31,802 bases of DNA from a virus. This document shows positions 14,742 to 23,982 of this stretch, in pieces (position 1 is the first letter of the stretch; the number at the start of each line of letters is the position of its first letter). The notes beneath the pieces were generated by a model, which worked only from the letters and a program-made list of their open reading frames with translations, searched no databases and was not told the origin of the DNA. A program made the translations under genes and the position numbers. Location: positions 1 through 31,802 of IMG/VR virus record IMGVR_UViG_3300027773_000003, one strand, 5' to 3'.

Positions 14742-14772
14742 GGGCGCGCCCTCTTTTTCCGAGGGCGCGCCC
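14742..14772 (+). terminator. Strong hairpin between head and tail modules
   Basis: GGGCGCGCCCTC (14742-14753) pairs perfectly over 12 bp with GAGGGCGCGCCC (14761-14772), with loop TTTTTCC. There is no T-run after it, so it is more likely a transcript-stabilising or partial terminator element that lowers expression of the tail genes relative to coat and decoration protein. Confidence 0.7.
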
Positions 14773-14825
14773 TGGCTGCAAGACTTGGTTTGGACCTCCG
14801 GCTTTGCCCAGAGTCGCGATAAGCC

Positions 14826-15245
14826 ATGCCTCTTTATGAAGCCGCCAGCTATCGCACGCGGCACCACTTATCAAAGGAGCAACGCGCCGAAGCGCATCGG
14901 GCGCTCTTCGGCTTCGCAAGACATATGGATGTACATCTGACCCTGGAAGAAATCGAGCGCATGCGCGAGCTGGTTCGCTCGCACGATCACGCGCGCCAGG
15001 CCGAGACGCAAGAGTTCGACCTGAACGATCCGCCGCAAAAGCCTTATGTATATGAGGAGTTTCCGCGCCTGGTATATCACCACGAGCAGCGCATGCATCG
15101 CGCCGTGCGCAACGAGAAAGAGCTCGCCGAAGCGCTCAAAGCTGGCTTTAGACGAGAGCCTTCGCCGTGCGAGCACAGCGAGCTGGAGGAAGAAAACGTG
15201 GCCGGGCTGCCGCTTGTCGAAGCACAAGCCAGACGGAAGAAGTAA
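14826..15245 (+). CDS. Phage head-tail interval protein, unknown function
   Basis: A 139-aa protein. A helical N-terminus (LSKEQRAEAHRALFGFARHM, LTLEEIERMRELV) leads to the distinctive PPQKPYVYEEFPRLVYHHEQ...AVRNEKELAEALKAGFRREP. Phage proteins with this PY..FPR..YH........NE.E..AL..G pattern often lie between capsid and neck genes, and their role is unclear. The start has no strong ribosome-binding site. The stop TAA is followed directly by the GTG of the gp4-like gene. Confidence 0.65.
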   Translation: MPLYEAASYRTRHHLSKEQRAEAHRALFGFARHMDVHLTLEEIERMRELVRSHDHARQAETQEFDLNDPPQKPYVYEEFPRLVYHHEQRMHRAVRNEKELAEALKAGFRREPSPCEHSELEEENVAGLPLVEAQARRKK

Positions 15246-16010
15246 GTGTCCACCTGGGGCGATCTGATCACCGATGCGCTGATCGACGCCGGCGTCTATT
15301 CCAGTGTCGAAGCGATTCCGGCGGCCGATTTCGAGCTGGCGGCGCGGCGGCTCAACCGCATCCTGGATCAGCAGGCAGCGCTGCGGCGCTATGCCTATAC
15401 CACCCAATTTACGCAATATACGCTCACCCCGAATCACGCCCCGCACCTGATCGGGCCCAACTTGCAAAGCCCTGATCTGGCCACGCCGCTGGCAGCGCCG
15501 CGGCCGGTGCGCATCGAATCGGCCGCGCTGATCTTAAACGATGTCACGCCCAACGTGGATGTGCGCTTACATCTGCGCGATCGCGCCTGGTGGGCGGATC
15601 AGCATGTGAAATCGCTCTCTAGCAATGTACCGACCGATGTCTATTATGAGCCGGACTGGCCAAACGGATCTTTGTATCTGTGGCCGGTGCCGGCCTATGC
15701 TTACGGCCTGCGTCTGGAGATGTGGACCGCGCTGGGGCAGATCCCGCTCGATGCCAGCGGCAATCTGAATTTTAAGGCCAGCTTCCAAGCTCCTCCCGGG
15801 TATGCAGAGCTGCTGCTGGCCGAGCTGATTGAGAAGCTGTGCCAGAGCTATGGGAGGCCGCTGACGCCGGCGCTGACTGAGCGGCTGCGCCGGGCCCGGG
15901 CGGCAGTGGAGGCCTATCAGTCGCGCTCGCCGCGCACCGCAAGCCTGGATTACGGCACGCGCGGCAGCTCGCCCGGCGGCTTCAATTACTACTCGGGCGG
16001 TCCGGCTTAG
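15246..16010 (+). CDS. P22 gp4-like tail accessory (portal-closing) protein
   Basis: A 254-aa protein from GTG 15246. The N-terminus STWGDLITDALIDAGVY...ADFELAARRLNRILDQ is the helical start typical of the gp4-like family. These proteins dock under the portal after packaging and hold DNA in the head. Strands (TTQFTQYTLTPNHAPHLIGP, VRIESAALILNDV) and an SLYLWPVPAYAYGLRLEMWT segment follow. P22 gp4 is shorter (166 aa), so this is a longer family member. Order coat-gp4-gp10 is as in P22. Confidence 0.85.
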   Translation: MSTWGDLITDALIDAGVYSSVEAIPAADFELAARRLNRILDQQAALRRYAYTTQFTQYTLTPNHAPHLIGPNLQSPDLATPLAAPRPVRIESAALILNDVTPNVDVRLHLRDRAWWADQHVKSLSSNVPTDVYYEPDWPNGSLYLWPVPAYAYGLRLEMWTALGQIPLDASGNLNFKASFQAPPGYAELLLAELIEKLCQSYGRPLTPALTERLRRARAAVEAYQSRSPRTASLDYGTRGSSPGGFNYYSGGPA

Positions 16011-17462
16011 ATGCGGTTTGAGGGTTTTATCGGCGGCTCGGGCTCGGCGCTCTCGCTGCAGGCCGATGCCGAGCGCGCGGTGAACTTCTATGTAGAGCGC
16101 ATCGACTCGCCGACGGGGCGCACCAAAAGCGATCGTATTCTGCTCTCCCGGCCCGGCCTGTCGCTGTTTTGCAGCCTGCCCGCGCCGAGCGTGCAGGCCT
16201 TGTGCGCCATCAATGGCCGCGCCTTTGCCGCGGCGGGCGGCCAGTTCTTCGAGCTTCTGGCCGGGGGCAACTACACGGCTTACAGCGGCTATCTGGGCAG
16301 CGGGCGCGTACAGCTCTGCGCCTCACAGACTCAGATTCTGATCCTGGCGCCGGCCGGTGGCTATATCTTCGATCTGGCCGCCAGCACGCTGGCTCCCATT
16401 ACCGCTGCAGGATTTCCTGTGGGCGCCACGAAAGCCGCTTTTATTGACGGCTATTTCATCGTCTTGGAGCCTCATTCGCAGAGCTTCGCCATTTCTGCCT
16501 TAAACGATGGCACGCAGTGGGATGCGCTCGATTTCGGCACCGCAGAAGGCGAAGCGGGGGACGTCGTCACTCTCCTGGCCGATCACCGGCAGCTGTGGCT
16601 GCTGGCCAACACGCACGGGGAGGTGTACTACGATTCGGGCAACGCGAATTTTCCCTTTTCACGACTAGAAGGGGCGTTTTTCGAACAGGGCTGTGCCGCG
16701 ATCGATTCGGTGGTGAACATCGACAACACGATCCTGTGGCTGGGCCAGAACCGTGACGGGGCTGCCATCGTCTGGCGCGCCAACGGCTATACGCCGCTGC
16801 GCGTCTCCACGCACGCTTTCGAAAGCCAAGTCTCGCAGTACCCTACCCTCTCTGACGCGACCGCCTACTGCTATCAGGAGAACGGACACACTTTCTACCG
16901 GCTGGATTTTCCGAGCGCCCATAGCGGAAGAGGCGCCACCTGGGTCTACGACATCGCCACGGGCTTGTGGCACGAGCGGAGCTGGTGGAATGCGCAGCAG
17001 GGACTGGCCTATGCCGATCTGGCGCGCACGCACTGTTTCGCATTCGGCGAGCACCTGGTAGGCGACTATGCTTCAGGGAATGTGTACATTCAGTCGATGC
17101 GGTATGCGACGGACAATGGCGCACCCATCCGGCGCTTGCGACGCGCGCCCGCGCTGGCCCACGGCGGCCGGCGGCTGTTCTTCCGCGAATTGCGGGTTCT
17201 GGCCGAGACGGGCGTAGGCCTGGATGGCGGCCTGGTGCCCGGCTCCGATCCGCAGCTGGTGCTGCGCTGGTCGAATGATGGCGGGAAAACCTTCTCTAGC
17301 GATGTGTCGCGCTCGCTGGGCCCGCTCGGTCAATATCAGACCATCTTGCGCTGGCCGCATCTGGGCAGCTCCTTCAATCGGGTATTTGAAGTGGAGTGCG
17401 CCGAGCCGGTGTTTGTCGCTTTGATCTCGGCCGAACTGGATATCGAACCGGAGGCGCGCTAG
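16011..17462 (+). CDS. P22 gp10-like packaged-DNA stabilisation/tail hub protein
   Basis: A 483-aa protein, nearly the length of P22 gp10 (472). The N-terminus MRFEGFIGGSGSALSLQADA...RAVNFYVERIDSPTG, followed by SRPGLSLFCSLP, fits this family: NF..E......G......R.PGL. Repeated beta blades follow (VQALCAINGRAFAAAGGQFF, LYLAP-like segments), as in the gp10 tail-hub beta structure that receives the tailspikes. The ATG follows the previous stop directly. Confidence 0.88.
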   Translation: MRFEGFIGGSGSALSLQADAERAVNFYVERIDSPTGRTKSDRILLSRPGLSLFCSLPAPSVQALCAINGRAFAAAGGQFFELLAGGNYTAYSGYLGSGRVQLCASQTQILILAPAGGYIFDLAASTLAPITAAGFPVGATKAAFIDGYFIVLEPHSQSFAISALNDGTQWDALDFGTAEGEAGDVVTLLADHRQLWLLANTHGEVYYDSGNANFPFSRLEGAFFEQGCAAIDSVVNIDNTILWLGQNRDGAAIVWRANGYTPLRVSTHAFESQVSQYPTLSDATAYCYQENGHTFYRLDFPSAHSGRGATWVYDIATGLWHERSWWNAQQGLAYADLARTHCFAFGEHLVGDYASGNVYIQSMRYATDNGAPIRRLRRAPALAHGGRRLFFRELRVLAETGVGLDGGLVPGSDPQLVLRWSNDGGKTFSSDVSRSLGPLGQYQTILRWPHLGSSFNRVFEVECAEPVFVALISAELDIEPEAR

Positions 17463-17464
17463 GT

Positions 17465-19018
17465 ATGGATGTCAGGCTGACGCCGGCCGCGGCGCAGCAG
17501 ATACTGATCGGTCCCGATGGGCGTCTGACGCGCGACGGCATTATCTTTCTGCAGCAATTGCTGGCGGTGGCGCAGCAGGCGGCCGCGGCGCAGGACACGA
17601 GCGCGGGCGCCTTGCAGGCAGCCAACAATCTGAGCGATGTGACCAGCGTGGTGACGGCGCGGGCGAATCTGGGCTTGGGCAGCGCCGCCACTCATGCGGC
17701 CACCGATTTTGATCCGGCTGGGGCCGCGGCGGCCGCGCAGGCGGCCAGTCTGCAAAAAGGCGCCAATCTGGCCGATGTGGCCAATGCCGCAGCGGCGCGG
17801 GCGAATCTGGGCCTGGGCAGTGCCGCCACCGCTAACACGGGCAACCTCAGCGAAGCCACTAGCGATGTGTTGCTGATCGGCGGAGGCATAGGGGCGGTGC
17901 TCGGGCCGGGCACTACAATCCAGGTGCAGCAGGCTTCGGCGGCGCAGGATGGCTATTTATCCAAAGGCGACTGGGCCACGTTCAATGCCAAACAACCGGC
18001 GCTCTCGGTCGTCAACGATACCAACGTCACGGGTGCGGTGTCCGGAGGCAGCTTCACGCTGGGCTGGTCGGGCACGCTGGCGCTGGCGCGCGGGGGTACT
18101 GGCGCCGCCACGCCTGCGGCCGCACTGGCCAATCTGGGCGGGGCCAGCCTGACGGCGGCCAACACGTTTTCGGGTGCCCAGACGTTCTCCGGCACGAATC
18201 CGCTGACCATCCTCACGGGTACCGCCAGCGATACCATGCCGGCCTTGAGTGTGGCGCTGGTCGCCGGGGAAATTCACAGTGACGGCAGCGCTACCTCCGA
18301 CTACGGATTCCTGCGGCTGTCGGCTGGCGGAGGCACGGATTTAAACACCAAAGCGGCGATTGACTTAAATGGCTACGGCGCCAGCGATAACTCCCAGATC
18401 CGCTTTTACACAGCAGGTCTCGAGCGCGGGCGGATCACCACCAGCGGCAATCTGCTGCTCGGCACCACCTCGGATGCCGGCAGCGCTTATAAACTGCAGG
18501 TCCAGGGCGGCCTGTCGGTTTCCGGCAGCGGCCTGTTCTCCGGGCAGGTGAATTTCGCGGGCACGACGCTGGCGGGCTCCGGCAATGCCGGCTCTACGGG
18601 CACCTTACAGTGGCAAGCCAATCCCGGTTCGCCCGTATCCGGGCGGCTGCTGTTCGGCACGGACGGCACGGGCTGGCAGCTGCGCATCGGCAAGAACCAG
18701 GGCGGAGCCATTACCGATTACGTGCAGGTGCAAGATAACGGCGCCTGGACGTTTCTTTCGGGCTGCGCTGTGACTTTTAGCGGCGGCGCGACGCTCAATT
18801 CGGGCCTGAATCTGAACGGGCAGACCGTCTCCGGCAGTGGCACCTTTTCGGGTACGGTGACCTTTTCGAATCCCGTCAAGATGAGCCAGAATGCGACCGG
18901 CTCGGGTGCGGCGGCGCTGGGCGCCAATTGCCCGGCGGTCACGCTCGGGGCGCCCTACACCTGGCTCAAGCTGACGGCCGCCGATGGCTCGACGGTATAC
19001 GTGCCGGCCTGGAAATGA
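17465..19018 (+). CDS. Tail fibre / needle-position protein with RANLGLG repeats
   Basis: A 517-aa protein taken to start at ATG 17465, with GGAGG ten bases upstream. The N-terminus LTPAAAQQILIGPDGRLTRD probably binds the tail hub. Two near-identical ARANLGLGSAAT units (from about 17655 and 17799), the phrase DGYLSKGDWATFNAKQ and AGGTGAATPAAALANLGG are typical trimeric phage-fibre repeats. The C-terminus ends in TYVPAWK-like residues (GSTVYVPAWK). It occupies the position of the gp26 needle in P22. Receptor binding or cell-envelope penetration is likely. Confidence 0.82.
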   Translation: MDVRLTPAAAQQILIGPDGRLTRDGIIFLQQLLAVAQQAAAAQDTSAGALQAANNLSDVTSVVTARANLGLGSAATHAATDFDPAGAAAAAQAASLQKGANLADVANAAAARANLGLGSAATANTGNLSEATSDVLLIGGGIGAVLGPGTTIQVQQASAAQDGYLSKGDWATFNAKQPALSVVNDTNVTGAVSGGSFTLGWSGTLALARGGTGAATPAAALANLGGASLTAANTFSGAQTFSGTNPLTILTGTASDTMPALSVALVAGEIHSDGSATSDYGFLRLSAGGGTDLNTKAAIDLNGYGASDNSQIRFYTAGLERGRITTSGNLLLGTTSDAGSAYKLQVQGGLSVSGSGLFSGQVNFAGTTLAGSGNAGSTGTLQWQANPGSPVSGRLLFGTDGTGWQLRIGKNQGGAITDYVQVQDNGAWTFLSGCAVTFSGGATLNSGLNLNGQTVSGSGTFSGTVTFSNPVKMSQNATGSGAAALGANCPAVTLGAPYTWLKLTAADGSTVYVPAWK

Positions 19019-19482
19019 TCACGCTGGAGCGCACCTTCGATTATGCCCAAGTGGCGGCGATCATGCGCCATCGGCGGCTCTATCGCTGGTTGGGTGACGA
19101 TTTCTACCCGCCGGCGGAGTGGTTCTGGCCCATGGAGAACGAGCAGATCTGCTATCTGCTCGCGCGGGAGGGCGGGGCGCTGCTCGGCGTATGTATCACG
19201 CATCCGATCAACCCGCTACTGTGGGAAGTGCATCACGCCCTGCTGCCTGAGGCCTGGGGACCGCGCGCGCTCGAGATCGGGCGTGCGTTTGAGGCCTGGC
19301 TGTGGGCCCATACGCGCGCCGAGCGAGCCTTCGGCCTGACTCCCACGGATAACCGCCTGGCGCTCGCCTATGCGCGCCGGCTCGGGATGCAGGAGGCGGG
19401 CCGGCTGGCGCGTTGCTACCAGCGCGACGGCCAGTTACATGATCTGATCATTTTCTCAAAGAGCAGACCAAAGGAAACTTGA
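19015..19482 (+). CDS. GNAT-like protein in the P22 gp14 position
   Basis: A 155-aa protein starting at ATG 19015 in an ATGA overlap with the fibre gene. MITLERTFDYAQVAAIMRH, GALLGVCITHPI, WEVHHALLPEAWG and TPTDNRLALAYARRLGMQEA follow the order of a GNAT acetyltransferase fold: beta4, beta5 and the N...A...Y.R.GF-like helix. The canonical Q/RxxGxG/A acetyl-CoA loop is not clear, so it may be enzymatically dead. P22 gp14 lies at the same point in the gene order, and acyltransferase-like proteins are seen in other podovirus tail clusters. Confidence 0.7.
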   Translation: MITLERTFDYAQVAAIMRHRRLYRWLGDDFYPPAEWFWPMENEQICYLLAREGGALLGVCITHPINPLLWEVHHALLPEAWGPRALEIGRAFEAWLWAHTRAERAFGLTPTDNRLALAYARRLGMQEAGRLARCYQRDGQLHDLIIFSKSRPKET

Positions 19483-19483
19483 T

Positions 19484-20368
19484 ATGGCATCCATGCTACT
19501 GGGCGCCGGCATCAGCAGCATCGGCTCGCTGATCGGTGCGGGGAAACAGGCTTCGGCGATCAAGAGCGCAGCGCAGACGGAAGCCCAGGCCGCCGAATAT
19601 GCGGCGAACCTCGCGGCACAAGGCCAGCAGAACGCGCTCGATTTCACCAAAGGCGTCTACCAGAACGCGCAGTCCTATGCGGCCCCCTATCAATCGGCCG
19701 GCACCACGGCCCTGCCGTATTTACTGCAGGCTGCTGCGCCCGGCGGGGCCTTCAACTCGACGCCGACGGCCGCCGAGGTGATGGCGCTCGATCCGGGCTA
19801 CCAGTTCAATCTCGAGCAAGGCCAGCAGGCTCTGGAACGCGCCGAAGCCGCAGCGGGCGGTCTGGTCTCGGGAGGTGCTTTAAAAGCGGCGGCGCAGTAT
19901 GCGACCAACTACACTACGAACGCGTATCAGAACGCCTATAACCAGTTCCTGAACACACGCCAGGCCAATTACGCCAATCTGATGGGCCTGGCAGGCCTGG
20001 GCGAGAACGCCAATGCGCTGCTAACCAATGCGGGCACGAGCGCGGCGTATAGTAACACCAATGCAGCGCTCCAGGGCGCCAATCTGCAGGGCAACTATCT
20101 CACGCAGGGCGCTAGCGCGCAGGCCGCGGGCACGGTGGGCGTGGCAAATGCTTGGAACGGCGCGCTGTCGAATATCGGCAATCTCGCCCTGCAGTATCCG
20201 ATCCTCAACCAGCTCGTCCAGGCGCAGAACCGCTCGGGCTACGATGTGGGCACCAATCCCGCCGATCTGTGGGGCCCGGCAGGCCTGCTGTCGGGCAACA
20301 GCAGTGAGTGGCTGTATGGCGGCCAGCCGCCCTCTTACGACTACACCAATCTGGCGAATCTGGGATAG
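19484..20368 (+). CDS. Ejection (DNA-transfer) protein, gp7-like
   Basis: A 294-aa Ala/Gln/Asn-rich protein. The N-terminus MASMLLGAGISSIGSLIGAG is a glycine-rich hydrophobic helix. Next come QASAIKSAAQTEAQAAEYAA and a region with ALDPGYQFNLEQGQQALERA and GLVSGGALKAAAQYATNY, typical of phage DNA-transfer proteins of the p32/gp7 type. These are packed in the virion and ejected to help DNA cross the envelope. AAGGA precedes the ATG. It stands first of three ejection-type genes, as gp7 does in P22. Confidence 0.78.
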   Translation: MASMLLGAGISSIGSLIGAGKQASAIKSAAQTEAQAAEYAANLAAQGQQNALDFTKGVYQNAQSYAAPYQSAGTTALPYLLQAAAPGGAFNSTPTAAEVMALDPGYQFNLEQGQQALERAEAAAGGLVSGGALKAAAQYATNYTTNAYQNAYNQFLNTRQANYANLMGLAGLGENANALLTNAGTSAAYSNTNAALQGANLQGNYLTQGASAQAAGTVGVANAWNGALSNIGNLALQYPILNQLVQAQNRSGYDVGTNPADLWGPAGLLSGNSSEWLYGGQPPSYDYTNLANLG

Positions 20369-20373
20369 ATGAG

Positions 20374-22086
20374 ATGGCTTTAGACCCGAATGTGTTGCTG
20401 GGCACGCAGCCGGTGCGCATCGCCTCTCCGCTCGAGGCCTATGTGCAATATGCCCAGTTGCGCAACCTAGCAAATCAAGACCAATGGCAGCAGCAGCAGA
20501 TCGAAGCCGCGACGATGGAGAACCGGCAGCGGCAGATCGCGCTCCAGGATCAGCAGACGCTGCGCCAGGCGTTTGTCGACGCCAACGGCGATCCAGACCG
20601 GATGCTGGCACTCGCCGCCGCACGCGGCGCTTCGCCGGGTGCGCTCTTTCAATTGAGGACCACGCTGCTCGATCAGAAGACGAAAGCCGCGGCGCTCGAT
20701 AAAGACACACTCGCCAATGCGCAGACGCGCAACGATCAGCTGCAATCGCTGCTGGCGCCCGTGGCCGCGGAAAGCGATCCGGTGAAACAGCAGCAGGCCT
20801 GGGACAACGCGGTCGGGCAAGCGGTTGCGAGGGGTCTGATCCAGCCGCAGGATGCCGCTCGCTACGCCTATCCGGGTCCGGAGGGCGTAAAGACCGCGGC
20901 CGCCCAACTGAACCTGGAAAAATGGACGCTCTCCGAGCAACAGCAGGCGCGGGCCGAGCAGGCGCAAACACAGGCGCAGCTGAACCGAGCCAAACTTCCG
21001 GGCGCGGCCGCGCAGGCGCAATTCCAGGTACTCCAAAACGCCGTGGCCCAGCTGGCTGCCGCGCCGCCTCGAGACGCCCAGGAGTATGTGCAGCGCATCA
21101 GCCAGCTCGATCCGCAAACCGCGGTGGCAATTCTGCGCGCGGTTCCGGTGAGCCGGTACGATCCGGTCGAGTCCATCCGGGCGCTGCGCGCGCTGGGGGA
21201 AACGCCCGTCGAGCAGCAGACGGCAGGCGAAACCGAGCGCCACAACGTGGCAGAAGAAGCGCTTTCTGGGCAGCGCAACGCGATCGAGCAACAGAATGCG
21301 AATACGAACCGCCAGCGACTGGGGGTGGAGCAGTACAACGCCGGACTGGGGCCGGATGGGAAACCCCTCTCCGGCTTGAGTCTGACGGGCGAAGATTTTT
21401 TAAAAACGCTGCCTCCCGGGATGCAGTTGCGCGTAAAAGCCATCGCTGAAGGGAGAGAGCTGCCATTAACCGGCCGCGCCGCCGCTTCAGGCGCCGGGCG
21501 CCAGTTGATGGAAGCGGTGACGCAGTACGATCCGGGCTGGTCGGTGCAGCGGGCGCAATTGCGCAGCGCTTTCACGGGCAACAGCAAAGACGGGCGCAAC
21601 ATCGGCGCGCTGAATACGGCTGTGGCCCACATCGACCAGTACGTCGAAGCCCTAAAAGCGCTACAGAACGGCACCTTCCGGCCGGGCAACCAAGTGTGGA
21701 ACAACTTCAAGGCCACCTTCGGCGCAGGCGCACCCACCACGGCACAGGGGATCGCCAATGCGGTGGCGGGAGAAACCGCCAACGCGCTCAAAGGCGACGC
21801 CACGGATCCGGAGATCGCGGCCGTGCGCGCGGCCATGCCGCAGAACGGCTCACCCCAGCAGATCGCCGATTATGCCAAATCGCAATTGCATGTGCTCGGG
21901 GCGAAATTAAACACTTACGACGAGCGCTATCAGGCGCTGGCGCCCGGCGACCCGTGGTCTCCGGTGCTGCCCACCGCCAGAGCCGTGTTCGCTAAGTACG
22001 GCATTCAGCCGCTGACGCGTTTTGGGGGCGGCCCCAACAGCCAGCCATTCGATGCGCAGGCCGCGCGTAAAAAGTACCACTACTAG
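20374..22086 (+). CDS. Ejection protein, gp20-like
   Basis: A 570-aa protein (P22 gp20: 471) starting MALDPNVLLGTQPVRIASPL at 20374. Residues 25-75 are Gln-rich helix (QLRNLANQDQWQQQQIEAAT). A long helical, Ala/Gln-rich middle (ARAEQAQTQAQLNRAKLPGA) is followed by a compact part with LNTAVAHIDQYVEALKALQN and NQVWNNFKATFGAG near residues 405-450. This composition and position between gp7-like and gp16-like genes support an ejection protein that forms part of a transient DNA conduit. Direct homology cannot be judged by eye. Confidence 0.75.
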   Translation: MALDPNVLLGTQPVRIASPLEAYVQYAQLRNLANQDQWQQQQIEAATMENRQRQIALQDQQTLRQAFVDANGDPDRMLALAAARGASPGALFQLRTTLLDQKTKAAALDKDTLANAQTRNDQLQSLLAPVAAESDPVKQQQAWDNAVGQAVARGLIQPQDAARYAYPGPEGVKTAAAQLNLEKWTLSEQQQARAEQAQTQAQLNRAKLPGAAAQAQFQVLQNAVAQLAAAPPRDAQEYVQRISQLDPQTAVAILRAVPVSRYDPVESIRALRALGETPVEQQTAGETERHNVAEEALSGQRNAIEQQNANTNRQRLGVEQYNAGLGPDGKPLSGLSLTGEDFLKTLPPGMQLRVKAIAEGRELPLTGRAAASGAGRQLMEAVTQYDPGWSVQRAQLRSAFTGNSKDGRNIGALNTAVAHIDQYVEALKALQNGTFRPGNQVWNNFKATFGAGAPTTAQGIANAVAGETANALKGDATDPEIAAVRAAMPQNGSPQQIADYAKSQLHVLGAKLNTYDERYQALAPGDPWSPVLPTARAVFAKYGIQPLTRFGGGPNSQPFDAQAARKKYHY

Positions 22087-22088
22087 CC

Positions 22089-23726
22089 ATGCCAGATCAA
22101 CCAGCTTCCCCTCCGGCGCAGCCGGCCGATGTCTCGCTCTACACGCTGGCGCCCGCGGCGCAGCAGAAACTGGACGGCATCATTCAGCAGATGCAAGCCA
22201 ACGGCGAGAGCGACGACTATATCCGCAACGTGGTCAGCGATTTCAAGCAGAAATACGGGGCGCCCCCGGGCCCTGTGCAGCGGGCGCTGAACTATCGTAC
22301 CGGCAATCAGTGGATTGACGCGCCGCTCGGCGTGCTCGAAGGAGTAGGGAAAGGGGCGGCCAGCACCCTGTATGGCACCCTCGATCTGGCGAACCAGGTG
22401 GTGCCGCATCCCATCGAGCTCAATCCGGAGTACCGCGCTTCGGTCACGCAAACCAACGGGATCGGCCAGAGCATCGGCAAGTTTGCCGAGCAGACGGGGG
22501 AGTTTCTGCTGCCGGATGCGCTGGCAGGCAAAGCGGTGGAAGGTTTGCCGCTGCTGGCGCGCCTGGCCGCCAAAGGCGCCACCGACGCCGGCGTGGCAGG
22601 CATCCAGTCGGGCGGGAATCCCACGGCGATGATCGTGGGCGGGGCACTGGGCGCGGGGGGCGAACTGGCCGGCAGCGGCATCCGGGCCGTGCGCGAGCTG
22701 GGCAAAACCAAAGCTCCTACGCTTCCGAATTACTGGGATGCCTTCGCCGCCACGCCCGGGCAGCGGCCGGAGATCGGCGATGCGGTGCCGGTCCTGACGC
22801 GCGATGGCATTATGCCGGGCAACTCGCCCGGAGAAATGCTGGAGGCAGTCCAAAACCGGCTAGCCGCGCTCAAAGCTCAGTATCAGGCGCTCGATCCCGC
22901 CATCGCCTCGCGCTCGATTGACGCCGATGTGGTGATCCGGGATTTGCAGGCGCAGCAGGCGGCGTATATGAAAGGCGTCGAAGAGCAGATGCGGCAAGTG
23001 CCTACCGGACTGGTCGATCCGCGGGGCCAGCCGATCCTGCACACGCAAGTGACGAGCCAGCCGCTGGTGTCGCCCGCCAACGAGAAATACTTCCGCCAGC
23101 TCAACGACGAAATCGAGTTCGTGCGGCGCCTGGCGGCGCAGAACGACGGCCAATTGACCTTCGACCAATTGCGTTATCTGCGCGATGGCGCCAATGGCAA
23201 AACCAGTTTCAGCGATCCGCCGGAGGATCGGAATCTGTTCCGCGGCATCGGCAATGCCTACCGTCGCGCCATGGACTTTATCGCGCCCGAAACCACGCCG
23301 CTCAACCGCGATTACGCCACCTACAAGAATCTGCTGGAGATCGCGCAGGAGAACGTGAATAAGGGTCGCGGCCTGGTGCCCTCCGGGCTCGAGCAGGCCT
23401 CGGAGAAAGCCGCCAGCAGGCAGACGGGCCTGGTGCTGGGCGGAGCCATCGGCGAAGCGGCAGGACACGCCACCGGCATTCCGGGAGCCGGTTGGGTCGG
23501 GGCAGGACTGGGCGGAGCTGTCGGAGCCGCGGTCTGGCCGAAGCTGTCAGCTCCGGTGGTGCAAACGCTCAAGAACGCTGCCGAAAACGGCGCTCTCGAG
23601 CATATGGCGCCGGCGAAACTCAAGCTGTTGCAGTGGGCGGCGAGTGTGGGCGACAATCAGACGATTCTCAGCCTGCTCGGCCAAGCCGCCGGAAAAGCTA
23701 AGGCTACCGAGATCGCCTCGCAGTGA
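22089..23726 (+). CDS. Ejection protein, gp16-like
   Basis: A 545-aa protein (P22 gp16: 609). A helical start (DGIIQQMQANGESDDYIRNV) is followed by hydrophobic/glycine-rich membrane-active segments: about 170-205 (TAMIVGGALGAGGELAGSGI) and near 455-485 (GLVLGGAIGEAAGHATGI, GAGLGGAVGAAVWP). Between them lies a long helical domain with NEKYFRQLNDEIEFVRRLAA. No transglycosylase or protease catalytic motif is visible. Third in the ejection triplet, it probably inserts in the host membrane. Its 3' end overlaps the minus-strand membrane gene by 23 bp. Confidence 0.75.
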   Translation: MPDQPASPPAQPADVSLYTLAPAAQQKLDGIIQQMQANGESDDYIRNVVSDFKQKYGAPPGPVQRALNYRTGNQWIDAPLGVLEGVGKGAASTLYGTLDLANQVVPHPIELNPEYRASVTQTNGIGQSIGKFAEQTGEFLLPDALAGKAVEGLPLLARLAAKGATDAGVAGIQSGGNPTAMIVGGALGAGGELAGSGIRAVRELGKTKAPTLPNYWDAFAATPGQRPEIGDAVPVLTRDGIMPGNSPGEMLEAVQNRLAALKAQYQALDPAIASRSIDADVVIRDLQAQQAAYMKGVEEQMRQVPTGLVDPRGQPILHTQVTSQPLVSPANEKYFRQLNDEIEFVRRLAAQNDGQLTFDQLRYLRDGANGKTSFSDPPEDRNLFRGIGNAYRRAMDFIAPETTPLNRDYATYKNLLEIAQENVNKGRGLVPSGLEQASEKAASRQTGLVLGGAIGEAAGHATGIPGAGWVGAGLGGAVGAAVWPKLSAPVVQTLKNAAENGALEHMAPAKLKLLQWAASVGDNQTILSLLGQAAGKAKATEIASQ

Positions 23727-23982
23727 ACCGCGGCCGCGCCTGCACCGTGATGCCGTAGCGTTTGCGGAAATAAAACGGGACGGCGAGGCTTTCTAGCCAG
23801 TAGTAGAGTGGCGAAAGCAGACGGAAAATCCGCTGCACCCACCAGGCGAGAGTCAGGCAGGCATGGCAGCCTATGAGCACGAGCCACAGAATAGAACGCG
23901 GTCCGCCACCCGGCTGCGGCGGATACAACAGCGCACTAACGATGGCCGCCGCGAATGTCAGAAGCCAGAGCCTTTCGATCAT
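23704..23982 (-). CDS. Small two-helix membrane protein
   Basis: A 92-aa protein with two hydrophobic segments: residues 4-20 (RLWLLTFAAAIVSALLY) and about 30-48 (SILWLVLIGCHACLTLAWW). A third, weaker one (LYYWLESLAVPFYF) and a basic tail follow. It is encoded on the opposite strand to the tail genes and overlaps the ejection gene's 3' end and the upstream minus gene. Two helices with a basic C-terminus is a class II holin shape, but other phage membrane roles fit too. No family is recognised. Confidence 0.6.
   Translation of the reverse strand: MIERLWLLTFAAAIVSALLYPPQPGGGPRSILWLVLIGCHACLTLAWWVQRIFRLLSPLYYWLESLAVPFYFRKRYGITVQARPRFTARRSR

Noticed and set aside
17650-17850. CRISPR-like or mobile repeat in the fibre gene
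   Set aside because: The repeated DNA simply encodes two ARANLGLGSAAT fibre units in frame.
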